From the NCBI RefSeq assembly GCF_900142005.1, contig NZ_FQZL01000008.1:1-64000 (forward strand): a stretch of DNA of 64,000 nucleotides, in the 5' to 3' direction. The DNA is from Dethiosulfatibacter aminovorans DSM 17477 (GTDB lineage Bacteria > Bacillota > Clostridia > Tissierellales > Dethiosulfatibacteraceae). Positions 1-8,913 of this stretch are shown here, piece after piece. Position numbers and translations under genes: made by a program. Position 1 is the stretch's first letter, and every line of letters starts with the position of its first letter. The notes beneath the pieces are model-generated. The model was not told the DNA's origin, ran no database searches, and worked only from the letters and a program-made list of their open reading frames with translations.

Positions 1-264
1 TTTACTAATATTACTTAGTGAACCTAAGCCATTCATATAATCCCTAACAGCTGATTCTTTTAAATCCCTAGTATATTTCTTATGCTTTATTTTTGTATTT
101 AAACCTTCAATACCAAAGGTTTCGTATTTTCTGATCCATTGCTGGACTGATGTTTTTGTAACTCCAGCTATCCTTGCACAATCCTCCTGTGAACAAATAC
201 CATTCAAATACATTTCTACTATACGAGTCTTTTCCTCAAAAGATACTTTTCCTTTTCTTCCCAT
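1..264 (-). CDS. IS3-family transposase OrfA (helix-turn-helix), partial
   Basis: Minus-strand reading frame open from an ATG at 264 to the window edge (88 codons, C-terminus missing). The protein begins MGRKGKVSFEEKTRIVEMYL and continues with a helix-turn-helix of the IS150/IS3 OrfA type (QEDCARIAGVTKTSVQQWIRKY). A ribosome binding site GGAGGG lies about 10 bases before the ATG. In intact IS3 elements OrfA binds the terminal repeats and is joined to OrfB by a programmed -1 frameshift; that part is outside the window. The element marks the left border of the accessory region that follows. Confidence 0.8.
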   Translation of the reverse strand, partial: MGRKGKVSFEEKTRIVEMYLNGICSQEDCARIAGVTKTSVQQWIRKYETFGIEGLNTKIKHKKYTRDLKESAVRDYMNGLGSLSNISK

Positions 265-332
265 AAAAAATATGCCCTCCTAGTGATAACAGTTTTATTA
301 TTTAAACTGTCTATTACTAAGGGAGCATATCA
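1..332 (-). mobile_element. End of an IS3-family (IS150-like) insertion sequence, cut by the window edge
   Basis: The first 264 bases encode an IS3-type OrfA on the minus strand. Upstream of it is a short untranslated stretch ending near base 332 in a sequence that, read on the minus strand, starts TGATATGCTCCCTTAGTAAT. IS3-family ends start with TG and have this kind of purine/pyrimidine bias, so I take about 332 as the element boundary. The other end, OrfB and any target duplication lie outside the window. The boundary is inferred; a second copy would fix it. Confidence 0.7.
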
Positions 333-369
333 ATTTGTCGACGATTCCATTTTTATTTTCAACAAAATT

Positions 370-570
370 CTAGAGAATCAATCCTTTTAATTCTTCTTTT
401 AGAGGTTCAATATACATTTGAGCTTCCAGTCCCAAAAGTCTATTTGTATTATAGAAATAACCAATCTCGGCATAAATATCTGGTATTGGAACCAATACCC
501 AATTAAAGCTTTTGGATACACGAGGGTTTATTCTACATACGATACTATATGTGTATGCGTTGGTTTGGTT
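370..570 (-). pseudogene. C-terminal remnant of an unidentified gene next to the IS end
   Basis: Minus-strand frame of about 66 codons ending in TAG at 370-372 with no good start; it is preceded by an in-frame stop. The translation ends in a helical segment containing FYNTNRLLGLEAQMYIEPL and looks like the tail of a real protein, with weak resemblance to LysR-type effector domains. It may be what is left of a gene broken during IS insertion or deletion. I do not recognise it firmly, and the plus-strand 82-codon frame over the same bases is no more convincing. Confidence 0.3.
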
Positions 571-691
571 AACTATATTTCGCTTGCATACCTTATTTAC
601 AAAAGGGATGAGAAAAAATCAGCAATTTACAAACAGTGTAAGAAAGTAAGAGTTGTAAAATTTTAGCAAAACATGGAGTTTAGTTTATTAG

Positions 692-730
692 AAAAAAACC
701 TTTCTGCAAATTATTGCGGGAAGGTTTTTT
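692..730. terminator. Rho-independent terminator
   Basis: Inverted repeat AAAAAACCTT ... AAGGTTTTTT separated by 18 bases. It has A and T tracts on both sides so could act in either direction. It separates the IS debris from the sulfatase promoter. Confidence 0.6.
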
Positions 731-837
731 ACGTACGGTAAAAAAAGTTCGTTTGAATAGTTACGAATAGTTAATTTTGATGATGCTATTAATAATAGCG
801 TCATGTCAATTTGCAATAGAACCAAAAAACTTGACTA

Positions 838-866
838 TTGACAAAATGATTTCTAGTACATATAAT
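838..866 (+). promoter_or_regulatory. Sigma-A promoter of the sulfatase gene
   Basis: Perfect TTGACA (838-843) and TATAAT (861-866) separated by 17 bases. It lies 195 bases upstream of the sulfatase ATG, giving a long leader. The last T of the -10 box is also the first base of the operator inverted repeat, so a bound regulator would block polymerase. Confidence 0.85.
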
Positions 867-928
867 TTAATCGATAGATTAAATAAATGGATTAAATACA
901 ATGATTGAATAAATTGATTAAAATTTAC
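866..928. promoter_or_regulatory. Operator: inverted repeat plus four tandem 13-bp repeats
   Basis: TTTAATC (866-872) and GATTAAA (877-883) form a perfect inverted repeat around GATA. From 877 the motif GATTAAAT recurs at 890, 903 (GATTGAAT) and 916 (GATTAAAA), exactly every 13 bases. The same arrangement is found over the -10 box at 6267-6316. A TetR-family repressor encoded at 20830 or 23051 is the obvious candidate ligand; that link is inference. Confidence 0.75.
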
Positions 929-949
929 CAAAAAATGAAAACATAACGC

Positions 950-965
950 GTGAAAACGTTTTATG
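950..965. promoter_or_regulatory. Possible cre-like catabolite site
   Basis: TGAAAACGTTTTAT at 951-964 resembles the Gram-positive cre consensus with about one mismatch and lies downstream of the sulfatase promoter. This is a weak match in AT-rich DNA. Confidence 0.25.
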
Positions 966-1060
966 TAATCAAGCATTATTCACAATTCAATTTAATACCA
1001 TTTATTATCTGAAATATTCGTTACAAAACAAGCAAAACATTTTTATTTTAAGGAGGAAAT

Positions 1061-3355
1061 ATGAAAAGGAAGAAAAAATCAGTACATTTTGCGAAAACGG
1101 TAGCAATTAGCTCTGTTATTGCATTGTCGACTAGCTTTGTTTCGGGATGTTCCAAGGCACCGACTCAAGAACCGGAAAAACCAGACAATAATGCAAGTAA
1201 AGCTAACGCTATTACGTCCGTTAGTACGTCAGAAAAATTATCTAATCCCAATATTGTTTATCTAGTGATTGATGACATGGGATTTTCAGACTTGGGATGC
1301 TATGGATCTGAAATCAAAACACCAAATATTGATGAACTGGCTGAGAGTGGAATACGTTATAACAACTTCAACGTATGTCCCGTATCATCGCCTACGCGTG
1401 CTTCGCTATTGACCGGACGAAATGCCAATGAAGTAGGGATGGGATTTGTAACAAGTGTAAATTTAGAGGGCAGACCTGCCTTCCAAGGACGTGTAGCTGA
1501 AAATGCGGGCACTGTCATGGAGGTGCTAAATGAAAACGGATACGGTACTTATGGTATTGGTAAATATCACATGTGTCCGGAATATGAAATGAGTGCTTGC
1601 GGTCCTTATAATAGTTGGCCGTTGGCTGAAGGTTATGAAAGATACTATGGATTCTTAGACGGCGAAACGGATCAGTGGCATCCAATGATTGTTAGCGGCA
1701 ACGAATTAATAGAATCTGCTTATGACGACGATTACACCCTAAACGATGATTTAATACTTCACGCAAAACAGATGATAGGCGATCAAGTTTCAGTTTATCC
1801 AGACAAGCCTTTCTTTTTGAATTTTGCTTTTGGAGCTTCCCATTCGCCGTTGCAAGTGCCTCAAAAATATATAGATATGTATGCCGGTGTTTATGACAAA
1901 GGCTGGGATGTGTTGCATCAGGAACGTTTTGAACGCATGAAAGAAATGGGCATTATACCTGGTGATGCTAATCTTGCTCCTGCCGATCCAGCGGTACAAG
2001 AGTGGGCTAGCTTAGATGTAGATACACAACAGCTGTTTGCACGCATGATGGAAACGTATGCCGGATTCATTACACAGACGGATGAAAAAGTTGGTGAACT
2101 CATTGACTATCTAAAGGCTACCGGTGAATATGATAATACGCTATTTGTACTTATGTCAGACAATGGAGCTACAGGCTCGGGACGTGTAAATGGTTCAGAC
2201 ACTTTTACCAGAATATTGGCGCGTAGACTTGCTACAGTTGAAGAAATGCTGCCGGAGTACGACCTTATAGGTAGCGAAGATTTTGCTGCGGTATATCCTA
2301 TGGGATGGGGTCGTGTAGGAAACACTCCTTTCAAGGGCTATAAAGCCGGCTTGGATGCAGGAGGAGTTCGTGCGCCGCTTATTATCTCGTGTGCCAGTGC
2401 TGACTTTGCTGATAAAGGAACGATTCGTCCGCAGTATGTTGATGTATCAGACATAACTCCAACAATTTATGACTTGCTTGGTATAATGCCTCCTGAAGAG
2501 TTGAATGGTATTACTCAGATGCCTATCAGTGGTATAAGCATGGCTAATACTTTATATGATGCTGATGCGCCGGAAACAAGAGATACACAATATTACTTCA
2601 TGTACAATAACAGCTCGATCTACCATGACGGATGGAAAGCTGTCGCTAAACATACTATGGGGACATCATTCGAAGAAGATGTATGGGCGTTATACAATGT
2701 CACTGAGGATTATTCTGAAATCACTGACGTTGCCGCTGAGTACCCAGAGAAACTAGAAGAACTGAAAGAATTATTCTTAGCTGAAGCAGAAAAGCATGGT
2801 AACAATATGCCTTTACAAGAAATGCCTTTTGGAGCTCCAAGTCCTTTTTCACCCCAAACATTGAACAATACTTTCAAGTATTATCCTGAAATGGGGCACA
2901 TAAATGCTAGAACTGCTCCATCAGTTGCTCAAAACCACACTATTACAATTTCAGTGGATAGGGCAAACAGCAACGTGGAAGGTACTCTTGTAGCATTGGG
3001 TGATAATCACGGTGGATTTACAATGTATATTAAGGACAATAAACTGGTATACGAATTAAACGAATTTGACCTGTCATACAAGATCACATCAAACATTGAC
3101 GTTCCTACAGGGGAATCTGTTTTAAAGTATGTATATACTAGTACTGCTCCTTTTGCCGGATTTGGGGAATTATACATCAATGATCAAAAAGTAGGTGAAT
3201 GTCCTGACATAATAACTGTATCTTTGCTTACTCTTGAAGGTCTAGATGTTGGAAGGGATTTACGACAAAAAGTTAATGAAGAATGTCCTGATTTTGAAGG
3301 AACTATTCAATATGTACAATTTGATACCCAACCATTTGTTCCGGCTAAAGAATAG
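1061..3355 (+). CDS. Secreted lipoprotein sulfatase, Ser-type arylsulfatase family
   Basis: 764-residue type I sulfatase that should hydrolyse a sulfate ester outside the membrane. A lysine-rich signal peptide ends in the lipobox VSGC (Cys30). Metal ligands DD sit at 71-72. The active-site signature reads SSPTRASLLTGR at 109-120, that is S-x-P-x-R, so the residue to be oxidised to formylglycine is Ser109, not Cys; a Cys three residues earlier (C106) is not in the motif position. The long C-terminal part resembles the AtsA-like arylsulfatases. AGGAGG lies 5 bases before the ATG. The maturase follows 87 bases downstream. The natural substrate cannot be read from sequence; the downstream CoA genes suggest it carries a carboxylate. 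Confidence 0.92.
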   Translation: MKRKKKSVHFAKTVAISSVIALSTSFVSGCSKAPTQEPEKPDNNASKANAITSVSTSEKLSNPNIVYLVIDDMGFSDLGCYGSEIKTPNIDELAESGIRYNNFNVCPVSSPTRASLLTGRNANEVGMGFVTSVNLEGRPAFQGRVAENAGTVMEVLNENGYGTYGIGKYHMCPEYEMSACGPYNSWPLAEGYERYYGFLDGETDQWHPMIVSGNELIESAYDDDYTLNDDLILHAKQMIGDQVSVYPDKPFFLNFAFGASHSPLQVPQKYIDMYAGVYDKGWDVLHQERFERMKEMGIIPGDANLAPADPAVQEWASLDVDTQQLFARMMETYAGFITQTDEKVGELIDYLKATGEYDNTLFVLMSDNGATGSGRVNGSDTFTRILARRLATVEEMLPEYDLIGSEDFAAVYPMGWGRVGNTPFKGYKAGLDAGGVRAPLIISCASADFADKGTIRPQYVDVSDITPTIYDLLGIMPPEELNGITQMPISGISMANTLYDADAPETRDTQYYFMYNNSSIYHDGWKAVAKHTMGTSFEEDVWALYNVTEDYSEITDVAAEYPEKLEELKELFLAEAEKHGNNMPLQEMPFGAPSPFSPQTLNNTFKYYPEMGHINARTAPSVAQNHTITISVDRANSNVEGTLVALGDNHGGFTMYIKDNKLVYELNEFDLSYKITSNIDVPTGESVLKYVYTSTAPFAGFGELYINDQKVGECPDIITVSLLTLEGLDVGRDLRQKVNEECPDFEGTIQYVQFDTQPFVPAKE

Positions 3356-3384
3356 TTTGAGGTTTATCGGCTAAGTATTAAAAA

Positions 3385-3413
3385 AAGCCGGACTCGTAAA
3401 AAAAGTTCGGCTT
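3385..3413 (+). terminator. Intercistronic hairpin between sulfatase and maturase
   Basis: AAGCCGGAC and GTTCGGCTT pair around an A-rich loop. It lacks a clean T tract, so partial termination or mRNA processing that lowers maturase relative to sulfatase is more likely than a full stop. Confidence 0.45.
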
Positions 3414-3442
3414 AAAACAAGTAGTTAGAAAGAAGGGATAAT

Positions 3443-4708
3443 ATGATAAAGCAGGAACAAATTGGAAAGGGGTTTCATGTTTTAGCAAAACCGATTGGAC
3501 CTGTTTGTAACTTGGATTGTAGATACTGCTTCTACACGGAGAAAGAAGTTTTTTTTGACGATAATGAAGATTTTCGCATGAATGACAAGGTTCTGGAAAC
3601 TTTTATTAGAAAATATATTACATCCCAGGATATTCCTGAAATTCAATTTGTTTGGCAAGGTGGAGAACCAACACTTATGGGGTTGAATTTTTTTCGCAAG
3701 GTGGTGGCATTTCAAAGGCGGCATGGTGGTGGTAAAAAAATCATCAATTCGCTTCAAACAAATGGGACATTGCTTGATGATGAATGGTGTAAGTTTTTAA
3801 AAGAGAACATGTTTCTAGTTGGTTTAAGCCTAGATGGGCCAGATATATTTCATAATCTTTATCGAATAGACAAGATGGGAAACCCGACTCTGGAAAAGGT
3901 TATGGATAGTGTTTCATTATTGAAAAAATATGAAGTACCATTTAATGTACTTGTCTGTGTAACAAAAGAATCTTCTAGGCATCCTTTGAAGATTTACAAA
4001 TTTTTAAAGCAGAATGAATTGGAATACATACAATTCACGCCTATAGTGGAGAGAATCCCTGATGAAAAGGATAGAGCAAGGGGGTTATCCCATTCATCGC
4101 CCCGAACATATGGTGATAGTGTACAAAATACTAATGTTACGAACTATAGTGTTGAAGCCACTGAATATGGAGATTTTCTAATCGGAATTTTTGATGAATG
4201 GGTAAAAAATGATGTCGGTTCCATCTATATAATGAATTTCGAATGGGCACTTGAATCATGGCTTGGACTACCTTCGACTATGTGCTTATTCTCAGAGGAA
4301 TGTGGCAAAGCTGTAACAATTGAACACAGTGGTGATGTTTATACATGTGATCATTATGTCTATCCGGAATATAAATTAGGAAATATTCTTGATAAAAATC
4401 TTAAGGAAATGATTTATTCAGACAAACAAAAGGATTTTGGCAAGAATAAGATTGATGCACTGCCAAAGAGCTGTAAAGCTTGTGAAGTTTATTTTGCCTG
4501 CAAGGGAGAATGCCCGAAGAATCGGTTTATTAAAACATATAATGGCGAAGACGGGCTTAATTATTTGTGTGAAGGTTATAAAAAATACTTTAGACACATA
4601 CACCCTTATATGAAAGTAATGGTGGAGTTGATTAAAAACAATCTTTCTCCATCTATGGTGATGGATGCTGCAGAAAGGCCCATTGTCATTTTTAAAGATG
4701 ATAAGTAG
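3443..4708 (+). CDS. Anaerobic sulfatase-maturating enzyme (radical SAM/SPASM)
   Basis: 421 residues. Converts the active-site Ser or Cys of a sulfatase into formylglycine without oxygen. The radical SAM cluster motif CNLDCRYC (CxxxCxxC) is near residue 20-30 and a cysteine-rich SPASM domain fills the C-terminus (CGKA, CDHY, CKACEVYFACKGEC) for two more Fe-S clusters. Length fits the family (about 370-420); a loop around residues 200-235 appears extended. Its position directly after a Ser-type sulfatase fits dedicated maturation of that protein in the cytoplasm before export. GAAGGG precedes the ATG. Confidence 0.93.
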   Translation: MIKQEQIGKGFHVLAKPIGPVCNLDCRYCFYTEKEVFFDDNEDFRMNDKVLETFIRKYITSQDIPEIQFVWQGGEPTLMGLNFFRKVVAFQRRHGGGKKIINSLQTNGTLLDDEWCKFLKENMFLVGLSLDGPDIFHNLYRIDKMGNPTLEKVMDSVSLLKKYEVPFNVLVCVTKESSRHPLKIYKFLKQNELEYIQFTPIVERIPDEKDRARGLSHSSPRTYGDSVQNTNVTNYSVEATEYGDFLIGIFDEWVKNDVGSIYIMNFEWALESWLGLPSTMCLFSEECGKAVTIEHSGDVYTCDHYVYPEYKLGNILDKNLKEMIYSDKQKDFGKNKIDALPKSCKACEVYFACKGECPKNRFIKTYNGEDGLNYLCEGYKKYFRHIHPYMKVMVELIKNNLSPSMVMDAAERPIVIFKDDK

Positions 4709-4858
4709 CCTATATCAGGCGGTAAAACCGACAAAGGGACTGTCGGGTTAACAGAGGAAAGCTGACACGTAGAATTATTAAATGCTTTTCAAGAAAATGG
4801 GAAACTATGAGTCGGCGAGTTAGATGGAAGAAAAAAATAATGTATATGGAGGAATCAA

Positions 4859-6136
4859 ATGGAATCAAAACTAAATATGGAAACTAAAAAGAAATTTTAT
4901 TATGGTTGGGTTGTTGTATTTGCGTGTTTTCTAATAAATTTCGTAAATACGGGTTTGCTGGTGTACACATTCAGTCTGTTCGTTCTGCCGGTGTCTACAG
5001 CGCTTGCAAAGTCTCCTACACAAATAGTATTAGCGGCATCAATGTTTACAGCTGCATTTGCTGTTATTAGTCCACTAATCGGCAAGCAACTGGAAAAAGG
5101 TAGAATTAAGCAACTTCTCATTGCAGGTGCAATTTTAAATGGTGGCGGATTCATGCTGCTTAGCAAAGTCAACTCCCTCTCGATGTTCTACATTTGCTAT
5201 ATTATCGTAGGTGTGGGTGCTGCAATTGTTGGTCCGGCTGTACACAGCACACTTCCTGCATACTGGTTTGAGAAGAAGAGAGGACTGGCAGTTGGTATAG
5301 CTAATGTAGGAGCAGGTGCTGGTTCTATCATTGCTCCAATGGTAATAACTGCTACAATGACCAGTTATGACTGGCGTATGGGTTTCTTTGTACTAGGTGC
5401 AATTTCGGCGATTATTCTTTGTGCGCTTGTATTTATTATTAAGACTAAACCTTCAGAAATCGGACTATATCCAGATGGGCTTACTAAGGAAGAAATTGAT
5501 GCACAACCAGCAGCAGAACGACCTGTTCTTGAAGGCCTTACCCGTTCACAAGCTTTTAAAACTTCAGCATTCTGGATGATTTGCATATCTTTCTTGTTTA
5601 TAGGTGTTGCCCAACTTGGAGTTCTTCAAAACCAAGCAGCATTCTTAATGAGCATTAAGTTTGATATGATAGTTGCAGCCAGAGCCCTTGCATACATTGG
5701 GAGTATGTCTATACTTGCTAAATTTATTTTCGGTTACCTGGCTGATAAATTCAACTTCAAAGGTGTTTTTCTATTCGGCAACCTGCTACTCATCATAGGT
5801 ATAGTTATGCTGTCCAGGGTCACACCAGAATCCAATCTAGTGTATATGTCCGCCTATGCAATACTATTTGGCCTGGGTATCGGTTCGTGGTATCCTATCG
5901 CTGGGGTTATTGTTGGAAAGACATTTGGCGTTAAATTTTATGCAGCCATATATGGATTCATATTTTCAATCAGGGCTATAGGCGATATATTTGGCGCACC
6001 CAGTATTTCTGCAATTGCCAGTACTCGAGGCTATTCTTTTGGATTCCTTTGTGCTGCGGCATGCGCATGTGTCTCTGTTGTATTGATCATGTTGATTCAA
6101 ACACCTAAAGAGTACACTAAATTACTAGAAAAATAA
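4859..6136 (+). CDS. MFS transporter, organic-anion type (first of two near-identical copies)
   Basis: 425-residue, 12-helix major facilitator protein of the monocarboxylate/oxalate-formate antiporter type (OFA-like). It has the repeated hydrophobic segments expected and the loop YWFEKKRGLAVGIANVG after helix 4 that is typical of the group. GGAGG lies 6 bases before the ATG. A second copy lies at 14162-15421; the proteins are almost the same except for a patch around residues 270-335 (helices 7-10), which suggests different substrates. It probably takes up the product or substrate of the sulfatase. The 150 bases before it contain only a small GC hairpin, so it may be co-transcribed with the maturase. 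Confidence 0.85.
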   Translation: MESKLNMETKKKFYYGWVVVFACFLINFVNTGLLVYTFSLFVLPVSTALAKSPTQIVLAASMFTAAFAVISPLIGKQLEKGRIKQLLIAGAILNGGGFMLLSKVNSLSMFYICYIIVGVGAAIVGPAVHSTLPAYWFEKKRGLAVGIANVGAGAGSIIAPMVITATMTSYDWRMGFFVLGAISAIILCALVFIIKTKPSEIGLYPDGLTKEEIDAQPAAERPVLEGLTRSQAFKTSAFWMICISFLFIGVAQLGVLQNQAAFLMSIKFDMIVAARALAYIGSMSILAKFIFGYLADKFNFKGVFLFGNLLLIIGIVMLSRVTPESNLVYMSAYAILFGLGIGSWYPIAGVIVGKTFGVKFYAAIYGFIFSIRAIGDIFGAPSISAIASTRGYSFGFLCAAACACVSVVLIMLIQTPKEYTKLLEK

Positions 6137-6237
6137 GGAACTAACAAATATATTCACTGTCTTCTTGGACGTTTGCTTTACATATGCACAGTTTTTATGG
6201 AAATATAATCAACTTTTAAGGGTTTGATAAATATCTA

Positions 6238-6267
6238 TTGACAATGAATACACCTTAACGGTATAAT
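6238..6267 (+). promoter_or_regulatory. Sigma-A promoter of the CoA-thioester operon
   Basis: Perfect TTGACA (6238-6243) and TATAAT (6262-6267) with an 18-base spacer, 69 bases before the thioesterase start. The arrangement with the operator is the same as at the sulfatase promoter. Confidence 0.85.
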
Positions 6268-6316
6268 TTAATCAAATGATTAAATGAAACGATTAAATAA
6301 ATCGATTTAACAACTA
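6267..6316. promoter_or_regulatory. Operator: inverted repeat plus three 13-bp repeats, same as upstream of the sulfatase
   Basis: TTTAATC (6267-6273) and GATTAAA (6278-6284) around AAAT, followed by repeats starting GATT at 6278, 6291 and 6304, a 13-base period. The repeat units and their placement on the -10 box match 866-928, so one regulator very likely controls both units. Confidence 0.78.
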
Positions 6317-6335
6317 ATTAAGAAGGGAGTTTTGT

Positions 6336-6800
6336 ATGGAACATTTGAATGTGATAAGAGAAGCAATGAAAAACCCTCCAATTAAATGGATGAAGGATGC
6401 TGGATTTAGCGCCAGCATTATTGAAAAAGGGCACGTAAAAGTACACCTGGACGTTAAAGAACTGCATCTGAATCATGTTAACATTGTATATGCGGGGTCT
6501 ATGTATGCATTTGCGGAGATGGCTGGAGGAGCATTAATTCAATCCGTATACGGATTTGACAAGTGGGTTCCAATCTTAAAAAAGGCAGAAATAAAGTATG
6601 TTAAAGCTTCTAAAAGCGACTTGGTCTGTGAATTGAAAATGACTGAGGAGGAAGCGAAAGCCAACCTTGAACCAATCGAAGAAAGAGGAAGAGGAGAATA
6701 TCCATACACAGTTGAAGTTAAAGATATTGAAGGAAATACAGTGGCAATAGTTGATTTTACATACTACTTGCTACCATTTACAAATAATTTGGAAATATAG
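6336..6800 (+). CDS. Hotdog-fold acyl-CoA thioesterase-like protein
   Basis: 154 residues with the pattern of a DUF4442/PaaI-type hotdog thioesterase: a central helix region HVNIVYAGSMYAFAEMAGG followed by beta strands. Such enzymes release free acid and CoA from acyl-CoA. First gene of the operon, with AGAAGGGAG 7 bases before the ATG and 16 bases to the next gene. It may rescue CoA from dead-end intermediates or act on a pathway thioester. Substrate unknown. Confidence 0.7.
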   Translation: MEHLNVIREAMKNPPIKWMKDAGFSASIIEKGHVKVHLDVKELHLNHVNIVYAGSMYAFAEMAGGALIQSVYGFDKWVPILKKAEIKYVKASKSDLVCELKMTEEEAKANLEPIEERGRGEYPYTVEVKDIEGNTVAIVDFTYYLLPFTNNLEI

Positions 6801-6816
6801 CATAAGGAGAAAAGAT

Positions 6817-8829
6817 ATGAGTAATAAAATGTTTAGTTATGTATTAGATGGGGAAATTGCAGTTATAACTTTTGACGAAGTTGGAAACAAAATGAACACA
6901 TGGAGCAATGAAGCTTTCGATAGTTTTACAGAAGTGATAGAAGAGGTGAAAGCTTTAGCTGACAAGAAGGAAATAAAAGGTGCAGTGATTATATCGGGAA
7001 AACCGTATACCTTCCTAGCCGGTGCAGATCTTAATGTATTAGTACAAGCAACTGAGAGCAGAGAAACCTGTAAAAACGATATCTCCAGCATGCATGAGAT
7101 ATTCAATGCATTAGCTGATGTATCAGTTCCTACATTGGCAGCAATTAATGGACATTGCCTGGGCGGTGGGCTTGAGTTTGCATTAGCATGTGATGCAAGG
7201 ATTGCCAAAAAATCAAAAACTACAGTCCTTGGGCTTCCTGAAATAGGTGTTGGAGTATTCCCTGCTGGTGGAGGAACATCAAGATTGTTAAGACTGATAG
7301 GAACACCTGCAATAGATTTGGTGCTTAAATCTAAAAACTTGGGAGCCGATGAAGCTTTAAAACTTGGTGTTGTAGATAAATGCGTTGAAGAAGATGCTGA
7401 CTTGTTGGATGAAGCAAAGACATTCTTAAATGAAATATGTGATAAAAAAGTTGTCCTAAACAGGGTAGAGCATGATTTTAGCAATATTGATGAAGTTGTA
7501 GAGGAAGCTAGAAAAGGTGTCATGAAAAAAGCTAGAGGAAGACTTTTGCCAGCACCTAAGGGATATTTGCAAGTTGTTCAAGAAGGTGCGAATCTTCCAC
7601 TTGAGGAGTCACTTGAACTAGAGAAAAAGCAATATGTTGACGTAGCTACAAGCAATGAAACCAAAGGAAGCATTAATACATTTATGTTGACATCTTTTGG
7701 AGCTGACGCCAAGAAATTCATAACAAAAGGCTACGAGCCCAGAACTATAAAAAAAGCAGCAGTTTTGGGATTTGGAACTATGGGACGAGGCATTGTTATT
7801 GATGTTATAAACAGGGCTAATATTCCAGTGGTAGTCAAAGACAGGGCAGAAGCATTTGAACCAGGCATGGCATTTGTAGAAAAAATATTAACCGGTATGC
7901 ACAAGAAGGGTCGTCTAAAAGGGGAAGTTGCTGATTACATGAATTTGATAATTCCAGTAACTGAATACACAGATGATTTTAAAGATGTGGACATAGTAGT
8001 GGAAGCGGTATTTGAAGACATTAAGGTTAAGGAACAAGTTTATTCAGAACTATGCGAAGTGATATCAGATGACTGTATACTTGCAAGTAATACTTCTTAT
8101 CTTTCTGTTGATGAGTTGGCAAATATGGTTAAAAATCCAGAAAGATTTGTAGGAATGCATTTTTTCTCTCCAGTTTGGCTTATGAAACTTATTGAAGTAA
8201 TCAAGAGTAACCAGACTTCGCAGAATATAGTTGATGACACATTGGGATTTGTTGCTACACTCCGCAAGCGTCCGGTAATATGCAATGACGGACCGGGATT
8301 TGTAGTCAATGCAGTTCTTGACCCATTTATGTCCGGTGGAATTACATATCTTGACGAGGGGAATAGAATAGAAACAATCGACACAGCTATGGTTAAATTC
8401 GGAAATGCAGTTGGACCGATTCGTCTTATGGATGAAGTTGGCATTGATGTCAGTCATCACATTTTCACATCTAGAAATCTTGGGTTTAAGACAGTTGAAA
8501 ATATGTACAATGCTGGAAGATATGGATTGAAGAAAAATGGCAAGGGATTCTATAAAGTTGATGGAACACCTGATGAAGAAGTCTATGAACTTGTAGATAA
8601 GAAAGAGGAAGTAATCAGAACTGAAGAAGAGATTGCAATGGAAATCCTTACTAATCAGGTTAAAGAAGGAAAGAGAATACTTGACGCCAATATTGTAGAT
8701 GATGTACGTATGATAGACATGGGTATGATTTTTGGAACTGGATATCCTACGGATAAAGGTGGACCTATGAAGTGGTCGGATATTATAGGATTAAGCGAAA
8801 AACTTTATGGTGAGAAATTCTATAAATAA
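6817..8829 (+). CDS. Fused enoyl-CoA hydratase / 3-hydroxyacyl-CoA dehydrogenase (FadJ/FadB-like)
   Basis: 670 residues. The N-terminal crotonase domain (about 1-290) has the oxyanion segment GHCLGGGLEFALACDAR and LPEIGVGVFPAGGG, keeping both hydratase glutamates. The C-terminal half has a Rossmann motif GFGTMGRG near residue 320 and the dehydrogenase catalytic His in GMHFFSPV. It should hydrate an enoyl-CoA and oxidise the 3-hydroxyacyl-CoA with NAD. I chose the ATG at 6817 because AAGGAGA lies just before it; an upstream in-frame extension would overlap the thioesterase and has no binding site. No acyl-CoA dehydrogenase gene accompanies it in this window. Confidence 0.92.
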   Translation: MSNKMFSYVLDGEIAVITFDEVGNKMNTWSNEAFDSFTEVIEEVKALADKKEIKGAVIISGKPYTFLAGADLNVLVQATESRETCKNDISSMHEIFNALADVSVPTLAAINGHCLGGGLEFALACDARIAKKSKTTVLGLPEIGVGVFPAGGGTSRLLRLIGTPAIDLVLKSKNLGADEALKLGVVDKCVEEDADLLDEAKTFLNEICDKKVVLNRVEHDFSNIDEVVEEARKGVMKKARGRLLPAPKGYLQVVQEGANLPLEESLELEKKQYVDVATSNETKGSINTFMLTSFGADAKKFITKGYEPRTIKKAAVLGFGTMGRGIVIDVINRANIPVVVKDRAEAFEPGMAFVEKILTGMHKKGRLKGEVADYMNLIIPVTEYTDDFKDVDIVVEAVFEDIKVKEQVYSELCEVISDDCILASNTSYLSVDELANMVKNPERFVGMHFFSPVWLMKLIEVIKSNQTSQNIVDDTLGFVATLRKRPVICNDGPGFVVNAVLDPFMSGGITYLDEGNRIETIDTAMVKFGNAVGPIRLMDEVGIDVSHHIFTSRNLGFKTVENMYNAGRYGLKKNGKGFYKVDGTPDEEVYELVDKKEEVIRTEEEIAMEILTNQVKEGKRILDANIVDDVRMIDMGMIFGTGYPTDKGGPMKWSDIIGLSEKLYGEKFYK

Positions 8830-8858
8830 GCTTCAGTGACAATGAAGAAGATGCCAAA

Positions 8859-8885
8859 ACTGCTGAATTCCTGTAATTCAGCAGT
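8859..8885 (+). terminator. Intercistronic 11-bp hairpin
   Basis: ACTGCTGAATT and AATTCAGCAGT pair perfectly around CCTGT. There is no T run, so it is more likely an mRNA stabiliser or processing site between genes of one operon than a terminator. Confidence 0.45.
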
Positions 8886-8913
8886 ATAAAAATAAGAAAG
8901 GAAAGGAATTCAT

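Noticed and set aside
418-666. 82-codon plus-strand frame beside the IS end
   Set aside because: No ribosome binding site, no family resemblance and low-complexity composition; the minus strand here has an equally open and more protein-like frame.
877-928. 13-bp repeats as CRISPR, replication origin iterons or a simple microsatellite
   Set aside because: Too short and few for CRISPR, no spacers; the same array sits on a second promoter, so a regulatory operator explains it better.
6837-7523. 228-codon minus-strand frame inside the hydratase/dehydrogenase gene
   Set aside because: Ser/Thr-rich antisense shadow of a well-supported gene with full catalytic motifs.
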